From contig CAJWBA010000012.1 in NCBI GenBank assembly GCA_913020155.1, positions 1 to 50,581 on the forward strand: a stretch of 50,581 nucleotides of DNA. The letters run 5' to 3'. Numbering within the stretch: position 1 is the first letter of the stretch; each line of letters starts with the position of its first letter. This document shows, piece by piece, positions 15,933 through 25,311 of this stretch. The translations under genes were made by a program, and so were the position numbers. The stretch comes from an uncultured Flavobacteriales bacterium. Lineage in GTDB: Bacteria > Bacteroidota > Bacteroidia > Flavobacteriales > Flavobacteriaceae. The notes under the pieces are model-generated. The model saw only the letters and a list, made by a program, of their open reading frames with translations. It did not search any database and was not told where the DNA came from.

Positions 15933-16615
15933 GAACTTATGTTGAAAGTTTGAATTATAGATTCTGATTTATTTCCGTTGCGATCAACCGTTACTATTTT
16001 CCAATAATAGGTTTCACCTAAACTAAGGTTGGCTGAGTAATTTGGAATGGATAGATTATCCTGAAACAATTGTAATCGATTTGGGCTTGTCCCCAAATAG
16101 ATTTGATAAAATGCGATGTCGTTATCCAAATCGGAACCGAGCCATTCCAAATTGATTTGACCCGACGAGGATTCTACTGTTTGTCCTTCCAAAGGTATTT
16201 TTAATTGTGCAGGAAAAGGCAGGTGTGTTTGCTGTTGTATCCCTTCTATGTAAAAACTCCAAACTTCACTTTTTGTTTTTACTGTGCTGATATTGGAGGA
16301 AGATATTACCCACCAAGTATAGGAATATCCGCGGTCAAGAACTAGGGTTATCGTTGTTAAATCAACTGCTTTTTTTTGTTCTGTTCGGGTTACACTGTTT
16401 CGAACAACAACTTCATAAGAATCTGTGTTTGCTGGGGTTTCCCAGCTAAAATTGACGATCCCTATTAATTCATCGGTAAACATAGGGATGCATGTGTTTC
16501 TATTTTCTGGTATTGTTAAAGCTGCAGCCCCTGGCTCTGGGACTGACGGCTTGGAACAGGACCAACATACCAGGAGTGTAAAAGTCAAAACCAAAATATT
16601 TAAACTTTTTCTCAT
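15929..16615 (-). CDS. fibronectin type III-like lipoprotein coupled to the upstream protease
   Basis: A 228-residue lipoprotein: signal sequence with lipobox LVCWSC, then two fibronectin III-like units. The first covers about residues 50-125 (FSWETPANTDSYEVVVRN ... YSYTWWVISS). The second covers about 145-228 (INLEWLGSDLDNDIAFYQIY ... LGETYYWKIVTVDRNGNKSE). The second resembles a domain of the neighbouring protease (SNYYWRVKGFNECGESQYS). Its ATG overlaps the protease stop in an ATGA arrangement, so translation is coupled. The role is unknown; a surface partner, anchor or docking protein for the secreted protease is a reasonable guess. It is convergent with pth, sharing 4 bases. Confidence 0.8.
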   Translation of the reverse strand: MRKSLNILVLTFTLLVCWSCSKPSVPEPGAAALTIPENRNTCIPMFTDELIGIVNFSWETPANTDSYEVVVRNSVTRTEQKKAVDLTTITLVLDRGYSYTWWVISSSNISTVKTKSEVWSFYIEGIQQQTHLPFPAQLKIPLEGQTVESSSGQINLEWLGSDLDNDIAFYQIYLGTSPNRLQLFQDNLSIPNYSANLSLGETYYWKIVTVDRNGNKSESIIQTFNISS

Positions 16616-19600
16616 CGCTTAATAAATTTTATGGTTTCTTCGTTTTGGCCTGTTATGATTTTGATGAAATAATTACCCGTAGCCAATGAACTCATGTCTA
16701 TGGGGATTTTTCTGTTTTCAAACTCCAATTGAACTTTATGATCCAAAAGAATATTCGCCTGAATATCGTAGATAATATACTGAGCGTCAAGACTTGATCC
16801 TCCTACCAATATATAGGCTTGTTCGCCACTAGGATTCGGATACAAAACGGAGTCTTCTGAAATGTAAACTTCTTGTTTAAAAGATCCTTGGCAACTCAAA
16901 TTTGTGCTTACTTCTAAGGTGTTCATTCCTTTGCGTAGTAAAAAATTCAATTGCTCTTGATTCCCAACTTGGATTTCTATTTCATTTAAAGAAACTGTGT
17001 ATTCTGTTGCACCATCCAAAATCAAAGTCAAATTCAGGTTTCTTTTATTAACAAAAGAACTGACATCTAAAGATTCTGGTTCTGCGATGGATGCCGTAAA
17101 ACAAGATTCATAATTTGGGTATACGTTTGTAGTAAAACAGATTAGATAATCCCCACTTTCTAGGTTTTGAATGTTTAGGATGTCGTCAGAAAACTGACGC
17201 GTTTTATTAAATCCGTTGGGTCCCGTTACATGAACATCATAGATTACATCAACAACAGCAATTATTTGTATTGAACCGTTGTTTCTTGAAATACAGGTTT
17301 CATCCACTTTTGAGATCGTAAAGTTATTGAAGGTGTCGACATCACATAAATCTCCGAATCCATCATCATCCGAATCCGATTGGTCTTGATTGGAAACCAG
17401 CGGACAATTATCAAAATCGTTGGGTACTAAATCAAAATCTTCGTCTAAAAGAATTATCCCGTTTACACAAAAATTAATATTAAACAATTCAATTTTACCC
17501 GTATCTGCTCTTTCTAAGTCTTCTACCTTGAGTCTCCATCGTCCATAAGAGGATTGTCCAATGAAAACTTCTAAACTTTCGTTAGGTTGAAAAGTGCCGC
17601 TAAAGGGTGCTTGTGATTCTTCAAATGAACTTCCCTCTTGATCAAAAACCGTGTTAACAAAATTGGATTGCCTCACGCCAATATTTTTTACCAACACAAC
17701 CTCGGTGCCATCGGGTGCAATTAGACTCAGTATCATATCCGATAAAAATGTGTGTTGAATACTGACTTCCAAATCCATGTCTGTTATGGGGTAGTCATTT
17801 GCCATAAATACATCGGCATAAGTGATGCCACTTCTGCTGACCGTTGCATCTTCTAGTTGAATGGGTAAGTTTGCTGCTCCAATGGGTTGGCAATCAATTT
17901 GGTTTGTGTTAAAATTTTGAATAGCCGAATACTGACTTTCACCGCATTCATTAAAACCTTTGACCCTCCAATAATAATTACTTAATGCTGATAGGCCTGG
18001 TGAGGGGATAAATGTTGATGAATTTGTTGTTGACGATACTACCAAGGATTCAAAAGTTTCGTTTAAAGAAATTTGTATCAGATAAGAATCTACATTTACA
18101 TCTGATGACCAAACAAAATTGGGTTGAGTGGGCTGAGTTCCATCAGTATCGGTTGGAGATAAGTTTGTAGGTGATTCAATAAAACTTTTTTGATGATTGT
18201 ATTCAAATACTTGCTGTGCCTCTAAGGAACCTGATCTTGACACTAGAGTTATTTCATAATTTCCAGGGGCTAAATTGGAAAGGTTGGACAGTGTTATTAC
18301 CCCTGTTGTTTGATCTCTAGATGGGACTCGAGGATTGATGGAATAATTTACCCCTGTAGGTACGTCAATCAAACTCAAAGAAACCGCATCGATTGAATCT
18401 TGGTATTTGTTTAATTGAAATTCAAAGCTTATCTCAGATAAGCCACATTCATCTTTTTGAACCGACACTAAAGGCGTTGCAAAAGGACGTTCAAGAATAC
18501 TAAATCGCTCGCTGTTTATCGCAAAGTAAATTCCGTTTTCTGGAACAATCTTTATCCTTGCATTTACAGTGGTTATGTTTCCTGGGACAACAAAATCCAA
18601 CTGACCATCATTGAGCGTGTCTGATGCCAAAAGTGTTGAGAAATTTTTTCCATTGTCGAGAGATAAATACACAGAAACCCTTTCGGTGTTTATGGGAACC
18701 AAATTTGTATTTGCTACATCCCAGCGGATTACCTCATTTGCCCCTGCTTGCCAAACAGTGGTGTTGGTATTTTGCGATAAAACCCTGAAAGGTCCAGCAG
18801 ATTCAACTACTGATACGGTTTTGTTATCCTGTGCAGTTTGTCCAATATCTTCAGAGGATAAGGTTCGATCCCGAACGGTCACACCCCAAAGCAGGTTTCT
18901 TTGAACTGTAGAAACCGATTGCCAGTCAAAGGAATTTTGTGGATTGGTTTGGGTCAATTTACCAGCCAGAATATTTGTTATTGAGGGTACAGTTCTGATG
19001 GGAGAGGTTGTCGGAGGAAAAGATCTGTTGGTGGATCCTGATAAAACAGTTGGCCCAAAATTAGAATAGGTTATTAAACCATTGTTCAGTTGTTCCCAAC
19101 AATAGGTCAACTGATCATTATCTGGGTCTGAACCTATGGCTTTTAATTCATAAGCTGTTCCCTTTGGAATACTGATGTTTCGACCCGCAAAAACTACTGG
19201 AGGTCGATTTTCAATTTCAAGAGATGATTGACAACTTTTTCTTGCTATGTAATCTTCAATATTTTTTATGCTTAAGTAATGAAAATACGGATCGCTGTGG
19301 TTTTGAATATTGTCATTTTCGTCTGGAGTTACTCCCGCATAGGCCATAATGGTTGTTCCACTACCTGGCTCAACATGTGTTGGTGCACTTTCATTTTGAT
19401 AGGAAAAGGTATGATAACCCCCAAATTGATGTCCTATTTCGTGGGCTACAAAATCAATGTCAAAATAATCATTCAAAAATTCACCTCCTCCTTGAACGTC
19501 AATAAAAGGATGAGAAGTGAAGGCTCTCCCTTTTCTTCCTTCTACACAAACATTTCCAACACTTCCTGCATTGCCGTCTGCACTACCAAAATCAAAAAGA

Positions 19601-20496
19601 TGCCCAAGGTCGTAATTAGCCTCTCCAATTAGATCGGTTAGTAATTCTTGTAAATCTTCATTAAAATCATTTTCATAGGGGTCTGTATCAGGATCATCAT
19701 AGATAAGATTTAGCCCCGTGACTAATTCAAGGCGTACCCCCAAATCAATTTCAAATATCTGATTGATTCGGTTAATTGTACTAACTACCTTTGCGAAGGC
19801 ATCTTCTTTGTTGGTTCCATTTGAATCGTCGTCATCTCCCCAATAGTTTGTGAATTCACCGCTGGTTGATATGGCTATCCTGTAGGTCTTGAGTTTTTGG
19901 TCAGAACTTCTTTTTGATGCATTATTCGTGTAAACAAATGGCTTATTATTCGAACTTTTAAATTCTTTCTTCACACCCAACAGGCAATTTAATCGTTCAA
20001 AATTATCATAAATATTTCCTCCTCTTTTGTAAAATAAGTGTTCGTTTTCCTTACTCCCTTTTTTGGGTTGAATAAAAAATGTTCCCTGTGGAGATTGAAT
20101 CATTGCATTTAATCCCATCGGGGAAACACTCCAGCGTAGAGTTATATTTTCTCGATCTAAGCTTTTACCAACATAAGTCCTGATGTTTGGATGTTCTTTG
20201 GATAAAGCAGCTGAAAGCACTTGACCTTCTTGAATATCAAATTTTTCTTTCGCACCAAATTCATTGGGTATTTCAATAATTACTCTTTCTTTTTTAGAAA
20301 TATGGGTAACTGCATCGTCTTTTGAAAAAAATGAATTCAATTGTTCTGGATCCAGAACTAATGTTTCGATCTCATCTTGGGCAATAGCATTATCTAAAAA
20401 GGAAGATTGTTGTGAGTTTTTTTTAAAAAACCAAAGGTCTTGCCCATAGGAGAAAGATGAAACCAAAAGAAAAAATAATAGGAATTTACTTTTCAC
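16612..20496 (-). CDS. large T9SS-secreted metzincin metalloprotease with P domain
   Basis: A 1294-residue secreted protease starting at GTG, with a signal peptide ending near SYGQ (residues 15-19). A propeptide-like region is followed by a reprolysin-type catalytic domain (about 200-420). Its zinc motif AHEIGHQFGGYH has ligands H352, H356, H362 and catalytic E353; the Met-turn is in TTIMAYAG (M384). Downstream are Ig-like and fibronectin III-like domains, a proprotein-convertase P domain (near TVSRSGITYADVFM to KIELFNINFC), a thrombospondin type 3 calcium repeat (NCPLVSNQDQSDSDDDGFGD), and a T9SS type A sorting domain at the end (VLYPNPSGEQAYILV ... ATGNYFIKII). It should be exported by type IX secretion and then attached or released, degrading extracellular protein. 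Its stop overlaps the lipoprotein start. Confidence 0.93.
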   Translation of the reverse strand: MKSKFLLFFLLVSSFSYGQDLWFFKKNSQQSSFLDNAIAQDEIETLVLDPEQLNSFFSKDDAVTHISKKERVIIEIPNEFGAKEKFDIQEGQVLSAALSKEHPNIRTYVGKSLDRENITLRWSVSPMGLNAMIQSPQGTFFIQPKKGSKENEHLFYKRGGNIYDNFERLNCLLGVKKEFKSSNNKPFVYTNNASKRSSDQKLKTYRIAISTSGEFTNYWGDDDDSNGTNKEDAFAKVVSTINRINQIFEIDLGVRLELVTGLNLIYDDPDTDPYENDFNEDLQELLTDLIGEANYDLGHLFDFGSADGNAGSVGNVCVEGRKGRAFTSHPFIDVQGGGEFLNDYFDIDFVAHEIGHQFGGYHTFSYQNESAPTHVEPGSGTTIMAYAGVTPDENDNIQNHSDPYFHYLSIKNIEDYIARKSCQSSLEIENRPPVVFAGRNISIPKGTAYELKAIGSDPDNDQLTYCWEQLNNGLITYSNFGPTVLSGSTNRSFPPTTSPIRTVPSITNILAGKLTQTNPQNSFDWQSVSTVQRNLLWGVTVRDRTLSSEDIGQTAQDNKTVSVVESAGPFRVLSQNTNTTVWQAGANEVIRWDVANTNLVPINTERVSVYLSLDNGKNFSTLLASDTLNDGQLDFVVPGNITTVNARIKIVPENGIYFAINSERFSILERPFATPLVSVQKDECGLSEISFEFQLNKYQDSIDAVSLSLIDVPTGVNYSINPRVPSRDQTTGVITLSNLSNLAPGNYEITLVSRSGSLEAQQVFEYNHQKSFIESPTNLSPTDTDGTQPTQPNFVWSSDVNVDSYLIQISLNETFESLVVSSTTNSSTFIPSPGLSALSNYYWRVKGFNECGESQYSAIQNFNTNQIDCQPIGAANLPIQLEDATVSRSGITYADVFMANDYPITDMDLEVSIQHTFLSDMILSLIAPDGTEVVLVKNIGVRQSNFVNTVFDQEGSSFEESQAPFSGTFQPNESLEVFIGQSSYGRWRLKVEDLERADTGKIELFNINFCVNGIILLDEDFDLVPNDFDNCPLVSNQDQSDSDDDGFGDLCDVDTFNNFTISKVDETCISRNNGSIQIIAVVDVIYDVHVTGPNGFNKTRQFSDDILNIQNLESGDYLICFTTNVYPNYESCFTASIAEPESLDVSSFVNKRNLNLTLILDGATEYTVSLNEIEIQVGNQEQLNFLLRKGMNTLEVSTNLSCQGSFKQEVYISEDSVLYPNPSGEQAYILVGGSSLDAQYIIYDIQANILLDHKVQLEFENRKIPIDMSSLATGNYFIKIITGQNEETIKFIKR

Positions 20497-20565
20497 AAAG
20501 GGGGTTAAATTTTAATAGTATTTAAACATACAATAATTTTACCTCAATTTTAAGTCTAAAAATCA

Positions 20566-20573
20566 TAGTTTTG
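20566..20573 (+). promoter_or_regulatory. -7 promoter box (TAGTTTTG) for ribF
   Basis: TAGTTTTG matches TAnnTTTG and lies 29 bases before the GTG start of ribF, in the 106-base gap between the divergent protease and ribF genes. No TTTG is present at the -33 spacing. Confidence 0.45.
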
Positions 20574-20602
20574 TATAGCACTTCTAAATATACCTAATTT
20601 TA

Positions 20603-21544
20603 GTGAAGATTGTTACGCATATTGAAAACTACCAAGAACAAACCCCTAGTATTCTCACTATTGGAACTTTCGATGGGGTTCACGTTGGTCATCAAAAAAT
20701 AATTGCAGATCTGGTTCATCAAGCCAACAAAAAAAAACACTTGGCAGTTGTTCTAACTTTTTTTCCTCACCCAAGGATGGTTTTGCAAAAAGATATTGAT
20801 ATCAAGCTGATCGATACTGTAGAAGAAAAACAAGAAATACTTGCTTCACTCGGAGTAGACGTTTTGGTTATTCATCCTTTTTCCAAAAAATTTTCAAGAT
20901 TAACCTCCCTTGAATTTATTCGAGATTTATTGGTTAATACTTTTAAAATTTCAAAAGTTATTATAGGTTATGATCATCGCTTTGGTAGAAATCGTGAGGC
21001 TTCAATCAAGGAAATTAATCAATATGGAGGTGCTTATGGTTTTGAGGTTGAGGAGATTCCCGTTCAAGAAATTTCTTCGGTTAATGTGAGTTCGTCAAAA
21101 ATCAGAAATGCGCTTAAGGAAGGGGATTTAAAAAAAGTGAACACTTTCTTGAATCGTCCCTACCAACTCAGTGGCATCGTAACTCCAGGAGCTGGGCTGG
21201 GACGAACCATTGATTTCCCCACAGCTAATATTAAAATAAAAGAGACTTACAAACTTTGTCCTCCCAATGGGGTTTATTGTGTTCAATCAAAAATCAACAA
21301 TAAACTTATTCAGGGAATGATGAATATCGGTATGCGACCTACCTTAGATGGTAAAACCAAAACCATAGAAGTCCATTTTTTTGACTTCAGTCAAAATCTC
21401 TATGATCAGTCTTTAACTATAGAAATACTGTATAAAATCAGAGAGGAACAAAAATTCGATTCCCTTGATGATCTTCAAATACAACTTGAAAAGGATAAAA
21501 AAAACTGCCTTCAATTATTTGATTCCGAAAGCTTCGATCACTGA
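20603..21544 (+). CDS. ribF: bifunctional riboflavin kinase / FAD synthetase
   Basis: A 313-residue enzyme that phosphorylates riboflavin to FMN and adenylates FMN to FAD. The N-terminal nucleotidyltransferase domain has the (H/V)xGH signature in GTFDGVHVGHQKI, then GYDHRFGRNREAS and the VSSSKIRNAL motif. The C-terminal flavokinase domain starts near residue 185 with GIVTPGAGLGRTIDFPTANI and continues with NGVYCVQ and GMMNIGMRPTLDG. The length is standard. The start is GTG: the frame begins directly with the family sequence and there is no upstream ATG. serS follows after a short gap with its own promoter box. Confidence 0.97.
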   Translation: MKIVTHIENYQEQTPSILTIGTFDGVHVGHQKIIADLVHQANKKKHLAVVLTFFPHPRMVLQKDIDIKLIDTVEEKQEILASLGVDVLVIHPFSKKFSRLTSLEFIRDLLVNTFKISKVIIGYDHRFGRNREASIKEINQYGGAYGFEVEEIPVQEISSVNVSSSKIRNALKEGDLKKVNTFLNRPYQLSGIVTPGAGLGRTIDFPTANIKIKETYKLCPPNGVYCVQSKINNKLIQGMMNIGMRPTLDGKTKTIEVHFFDFSQNLYDQSLTIEILYKIREEQKFDSLDDLQIQLEKDKKNCLQLFDSESFDH

Positions 21545-21555
21545 TCATAAAATAA

Positions 21556-21563
21556 TATCTTTG
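21556..21563 (+). promoter_or_regulatory. -7 promoter box (TATCTTTG) for serS
   Basis: TATCTTTG matches TAnnTTTG exactly. It ends at the alternative GTG start at 21563, so transcription would begin downstream of that codon and the ATG at 21584 must be the serS start from this promoter. Confidence 0.55.
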
Positions 21564-21583
21564 TGTTTCTTATTAATGGATCT

Positions 21584-22855
21584 ATGCTACAATTAAAATA
21601 CCTTAGAGAAAATAAAGAAGCTGTTCTAAAAGCTTTGGAAAAAAGAAACTTCAAAGAAGTTGAACTGATCGATGATTTACTTGATTTGGATGAAACTCGA
21701 AGAAAGACGCAAATGGATTTGGATCAACAGCTTGCTGAAGCAAATGGTCTTACCAAAGAAGTAGGGCAACTATTTAAAAATGGAGAAGCTGATAAAGCAC
21801 AGGCGCTAAAAGAACGTTCTGGCCAATTGAAGTCCAGTTCTAAACAACTTCAAGAACTATTACAAGACACGGAGAAAAAAATGAGTGGGATGCGTTATCA
21901 AATTCCAAATGTTCCTAAGGATATTGTTCCGTCGGGAACCTCTGAAGAAGACAACGTTGAGGTTGAGCGTGGCGGAACCATTCCCGAGCTTTCAAAAGAT
22001 GCCTTACCGCATTGGGAATTGGCCAAAAAATATGATTTGATAGACTTTGAACTTGGTAGTAAAATAACAGGGGCTGGTTTTCCTGTTTACAAAGGAAAAG
22101 GTGCTCGGCTACAACGGGCTTTAATAAATTACTTTTTAGACAAAAATATTGCTGCAGGATATCAAGAAACTCAAGTGCCTCATCTTGTGAACGAACTTTC
22201 GGGTTATGGAACGGGTCAATTGCCTGACAAAGAGGGTCAAATGTATCACGTAACAGCTGATGATTTGTACCTCATCCCAACTGCCGAAGTTCCTTTAACA
22301 AACATCTTCAGAGATGAACTTTTAGAAGAAAAACAATTGCCCATTTGCTTGACGGGTTACACTCCTTGTTTTAGGCGTGAAGCTGGGAGTTATGGTTCTC
22401 ATGTGCGTGGACTGAACCGACTACATCAATTTGACAAAGTGGAAATTATTCGATTAGAAACCCCAAATCGCTCTGAGGCAGCACTGGAAGAAATGATTGA
22501 TCACGTGCGCGATATTTTGAAAGAAATTGGGATTCCCTTCAGGATTCTGAGGCTTTGTGGGGGAGATTTGGGCTTTACCTCTGCTTTGACTTATGATTTT
22601 GAATTATTTTCTACAGCGCAAGACAAATGGCTAGAAATCAGTTCTGTTTCTACCTTTGAAGGTTTCCAGTCAGAGCGACTAAAGCTTCGTTACAAGGCTA
22701 ATGACGGTAGTAAACAACTAGTTCATACCTTGAACGGAAGTTCGCTTGCATTGCCAAGAGTTCTTGCTGGACTGCTTGAGAACTGTCAAACCCCAGAGGG
22801 TATTAAAATCCCAAAAGTACTTGTACCCTACACTGGTTTTGATATGATTTCTTAA
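21584..22855 (+). CDS. serS: seryl-tRNA synthetase
   Basis: A 423-residue class II aminoacyl-tRNA synthetase that charges tRNA-Ser. The N-terminal coiled-coil arm (about 25-105) precedes the catalytic domain. Recognisable blocks are YGTGQLPDKEGQMYH, the serine-binding TAEVPLTN, motif 2 in CFRREAGSYGSHVRGLNRLH, and motif 3 in HTLNGSSLALPRVLAGLLEN. The frame extends 7 codons upstream to a GTG, but that codon lies on the -7 box, and known SerRS proteins begin like MLQLKYLRENKEAVLKAL. It heads a run of genes (DUF4286, rsmA, mgtE, dehydrogenase, arsC) with gaps or overlaps of a few bases, likely one long transcript. Confidence 0.98.
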   Translation: MLQLKYLRENKEAVLKALEKRNFKEVELIDDLLDLDETRRKTQMDLDQQLAEANGLTKEVGQLFKNGEADKAQALKERSGQLKSSSKQLQELLQDTEKKMSGMRYQIPNVPKDIVPSGTSEEDNVEVERGGTIPELSKDALPHWELAKKYDLIDFELGSKITGAGFPVYKGKGARLQRALINYFLDKNIAAGYQETQVPHLVNELSGYGTGQLPDKEGQMYHVTADDLYLIPTAEVPLTNIFRDELLEEKQLPICLTGYTPCFRREAGSYGSHVRGLNRLHQFDKVEIIRLETPNRSEAALEEMIDHVRDILKEIGIPFRILRLCGGDLGFTSALTYDFELFSTAQDKWLEISSVSTFEGFQSERLKLRYKANDGSKQLVHTLNGSSLALPRVLAGLLENCQTPEGIKIPKVLVPYTGFDMIS

Positions 22856-22864
22856 AAAGATTTT

Positions 22865-23179
22865 ATGTTTATTCACAACGTAACAACCCTTGTTGAACTT
22901 TCTGTCGAATCCCAATGGATGTGTTGGATGAATGATGAACATCTTCCCAAAATAATGAAAACTGGGAAATTCATTAAAGTGATTTTATTTAAAGTTATTG
23001 CCGAGGAGGACATGGGAGGCACTAGTTATGCAGCACAGTACCACTGTAACAGTCGCGATGATTTTGAACGTTTTCTTGCAGAAGATGCTCCAATGTTGAG
23101 AAATCTAGCTGTAGAAAAATTTGGAGAACGCATTCTTTCTTTTAATACGGAGTTGGAACAAATTACTGCCTTACAATGA
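22865..23179 (+). CDS. DUF4286 family protein
   Basis: A 104-residue protein of a small Bacteroidota family of unknown function. It looks like a compact ferredoxin-like alpha/beta fold: an N-terminal strand ([11 protein letters not shown]), a helix with [14 protein letters not shown], further strands, and a helix with [23 protein letters not shown]. No catalytic residues stand out and no signal is present, so it is cytoplasmic. It starts 9 bases after serS and its stop overlaps the rsmA start (ATGA), so it is translated together with an rRNA methyltransferase and a tRNA synthetase. A translation-linked role is possible but unproven. Confidence 0.85.
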   Translation: MFIHNVTTLVELSVESQWMCWMNDEHLPKIMKTGKFIKVILFKVIAEEDMGGTSYAAQYHCNSRDDFERFLAEDAPMLRNLAVEKFGERILSFNTELEQITALQ

Positions 23180-23961
23180 AAACTGTAAAGGCCAAAAAAA
23201 AATTAGGTCAACACTTTTTAAACGACCTCAATATTGCAAAAAAAATTGCCAATACACTTAAATATGACACTTACTCAAAGGTTTTAGAAATTGGTCCGGG
23301 AATGGGAGTATTGACTCAATACCTCCCGCATTCAACTGGAAAAATTCATCTGATCGAAATCGATCACGAATCAATCGTTTACTTAAAAAATAAATATCCT
23401 TTGTTGGAGCAAAATATTATTAAAAGTGATTTTTTAAAGTATGACCTAAGCTTAATTTTTGGAAATTCTCCTTTTGCTATTATCGGGAACTTTCCTTACA
23501 ACATATCAACTCAAATTGTTTTTAAAACCATTGAAAACCGAAATCAAATTCCGTTTTTCTCCGGAATGTTTCAAAAAGAAGTTGCTGAAAGGATTTGTGA
23601 AGCTCCAGGGACCAAAAAATACGGAATACTTTCTGTGTTGGTTCAACTTTTTTACACGGCAACATACGAATTTACTGTGCCTCCAGAAGTATTTAGCCCC
23701 CCACCCAAAGTAGATTCTGGAGTTCTTACCCTAAGAAGAAAAGAAAATTACAGCCTAGCATGCAATGAAAAATTACTGTTCAAAATTGTCAAAATGAGTT
23801 TTCAACAAAGAAGAAAAATCCTTCGAAATAGTTTAAAAATATTGCAACTGCCTATTAATCTTTCAGAAGATAGTATCTTTAACATGCGTCCTGAAAAACT
23901 TTCGGGTAATGATTTTATTGGATTGACTCAAAAAATTGAAAATGGCAAAATTTCTTCTTGA
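23176..23961 (+). CDS. rsmA: 16S rRNA (adenine1518-N6/adenine1519-N6)-dimethyltransferase
   Basis: A 261-residue KsgA-type methyltransferase that dimethylates two adjacent adenines in helix 45 of 16S rRNA during late 30S assembly. Seen: the N-terminal [14 protein letters not shown] motif [16 protein letters not shown], an acidic residue in [10 protein letters not shown], the catalytic IGNFPYNIS (NxPY type), and the C-terminal helical domain with [12 protein letters not shown]. Length and motif order are normal. Its start overlaps the DUF4286 stop by 4 bases and its 3' end overlaps the mgtE start by 20 bases, so all three are translationally linked. Confidence 0.97.
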   Translation: MKTVKAKKKLGQHFLNDLNIAKKIANTLKYDTYSKVLEIGPGMGVLTQYLPHSTGKIHLIEIDHESIVYLKNKYPLLEQNIIKSDFLKYDLSLIFGNSPFAIIGNFPYNISTQIVFKTIENRNQIPFFSGMFQKEVAERICEAPGTKKYGILSVLVQLFYTATYEFTVPPEVFSPPPKVDSGVLTLRRKENYSLACNEKLLFKIVKMSFQQRRKILRNSLKILQLPINLSEDSIFNMRPEKLSGNDFIGLTQKIENGKISS

Positions 23962-25300
23962 TAGTGACACCCTCAGATTGATTAACACACTTGTCGAAAA
24001 ACGTTCGGACAAGAAGTTGATTCTCAAACTGGCTGATGTGCATTACGCTGATATTGCTGAAATTGCTGAAAGCTTATCTCTTCAAGATGCCATTTATCTG
24101 ATTAAACTTTTAGACAGTGAAAAAACTGCTGATGCACTAGCAGAAATAGATGAAGATTTCAGAGAAAAAATATTGACTCAGCTATCTGCCAAGGAAATTG
24201 CTGAGGAGATTGAAGAGTTAGACACCGATGATGCTGCTGACCTTATTGCTGAGCTTCCAGAGGAACGCCAAGAAAAGGTAATGTCTGAAATTTCGGATAG
24301 CCATCATTTGAAGGATATTCGAGAACTTCTTACCTATGAAGAAAATACTGCTGGCGCACTGATGGCAAAAGAACTTGTGAAGGTTCAAGAAGATCTTAGC
24401 ATACTCAAGTGTGTAAATGAAATGCGAGCACAAGCAGAACATGTTACTCGTGTGCATTCGATTTATGTGGTCAACAAAAGAAATAAATTGATGGGTAGGC
24501 TTTCCTTAAAAGATTTGTTGACAGCAAATTCAAAAGCGAAAGTCAAAGATATTTACATCCCAAAAGTAGATTTTGTGGATGTTTGCCAAGATTTAGAAGA
24601 GGTTGCTAAAATAATGTCAAAATATGATTTGGAAGCCATTCCAGTTGTAAACGACAAACAAGAATTGTTGGGTAGAATTACGATCGATGACATCGTTGAT
24701 GTAATCAAAGAAGAAGCAGATAAAGATTATCAATTGGCAGCAGGTATTTCGAATGACGTTGAAGCGAGTGATGATGTATTTGAATTGACTAAAGCCCGGT
24801 TGCCTTGGTTGTTTTTGGGGTTATTAGGAGGTTTGGGAAGTGTTTTTATTTTAAAAGATTTCGAGGCAATCATGACACAACCGCATTTGAGGAGCTTATT
24901 TTTTTACACCCCACTGATTGCCGCAATGGCAGGAAATGTTGGGGTTCAATCTTCTGCTATTATTGTTCAAGGTATTGCTAATGATGTTGTAAAAGGCTCG
25001 CTGATCAGTCGATTAATCAAAGAGGTTGGGTTGAGTCTTATCAATGGCTTTTTCTTGGCAGTTGTTTTAATTATTTTTGGATGGATTATTGATCAAGACT
25101 TTATATTAAGCTTGACTGTTGCAGGATCCATGATGGGGGTAATTATTGTAGCTGCACTAATCGGAACTTTTGTTCCAATCATTTTGAATAAACGGGGGAT
25201 TGATCCTGCAATTGCTACAGGACCATTCATCACTACTTCAAATGATATTTTTGGAATTTACCTTTTCTTTTTCACTGCTCAAATCTTTTTAGGGTTTTAA
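23942..25300 (+). CDS. mgtE: MgtE-type magnesium transporter/channel
   Basis: A 452-residue Mg2+ channel. The cytoplasmic MgtE_N domain (about 30-130) contains the repeats [20 protein letters not shown] and [20 protein letters not shown]. Two CBS domains follow (about 135-255; [20 protein letters not shown] and [20 protein letters not shown]). Five membrane helices (about 285-450) include the pore-type sequence [20 protein letters not shown]. The acidic N-terminal and CBS domains sense Mg2+ and close the channel. The frame opens with a TTG at 23936; the ATG at 23942 is two codons later and preferred. It overlaps the rsmA end by 20 bases. Confidence 0.96.
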   Translation: MAKFLLDSDTLRLINTLVEKRSDKKLILKLADVHYADIAEIAESLSLQDAIYLIKLLDSEKTADALAEIDEDFREKILTQLSAKEIAEEIEELDTDDAADLIAELPEERQEKVMSEISDSHHLKDIRELLTYEENTAGALMAKELVKVQEDLSILKCVNEMRAQAEHVTRVHSIYVVNKRNKLMGRLSLKDLLTANSKAKVKDIYIPKVDFVDVCQDLEEVAKIMSKYDLEAIPVVNDKQELLGRITIDDIVDVIKEEADKDYQLAAGISNDVEASDDVFELTKARLPWLFLGLLGGLGSVFILKDFEAIMTQPHLRSLFFYTPLIAAMAGNVGVQSSAIIVQGIANDVVKGSLISRLIKEVGLSLINGFFLAVVLIIFGWIIDQDFILSLTVAGSMMGVIIVAALIGTFVPIILNKRGIDPAIATGPFITTSNDIFGIYLFFFTAQIFLGF

Positions 25301-25311
25301 AACAAGGAAAC

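Noticed and set aside
19279-19632. Plus-strand ORF of 117 codons inside the metalloprotease gene
   Set aside because: It is antisense to the zinc-motif region of a clear protease, with unlikely residue composition and no start context.
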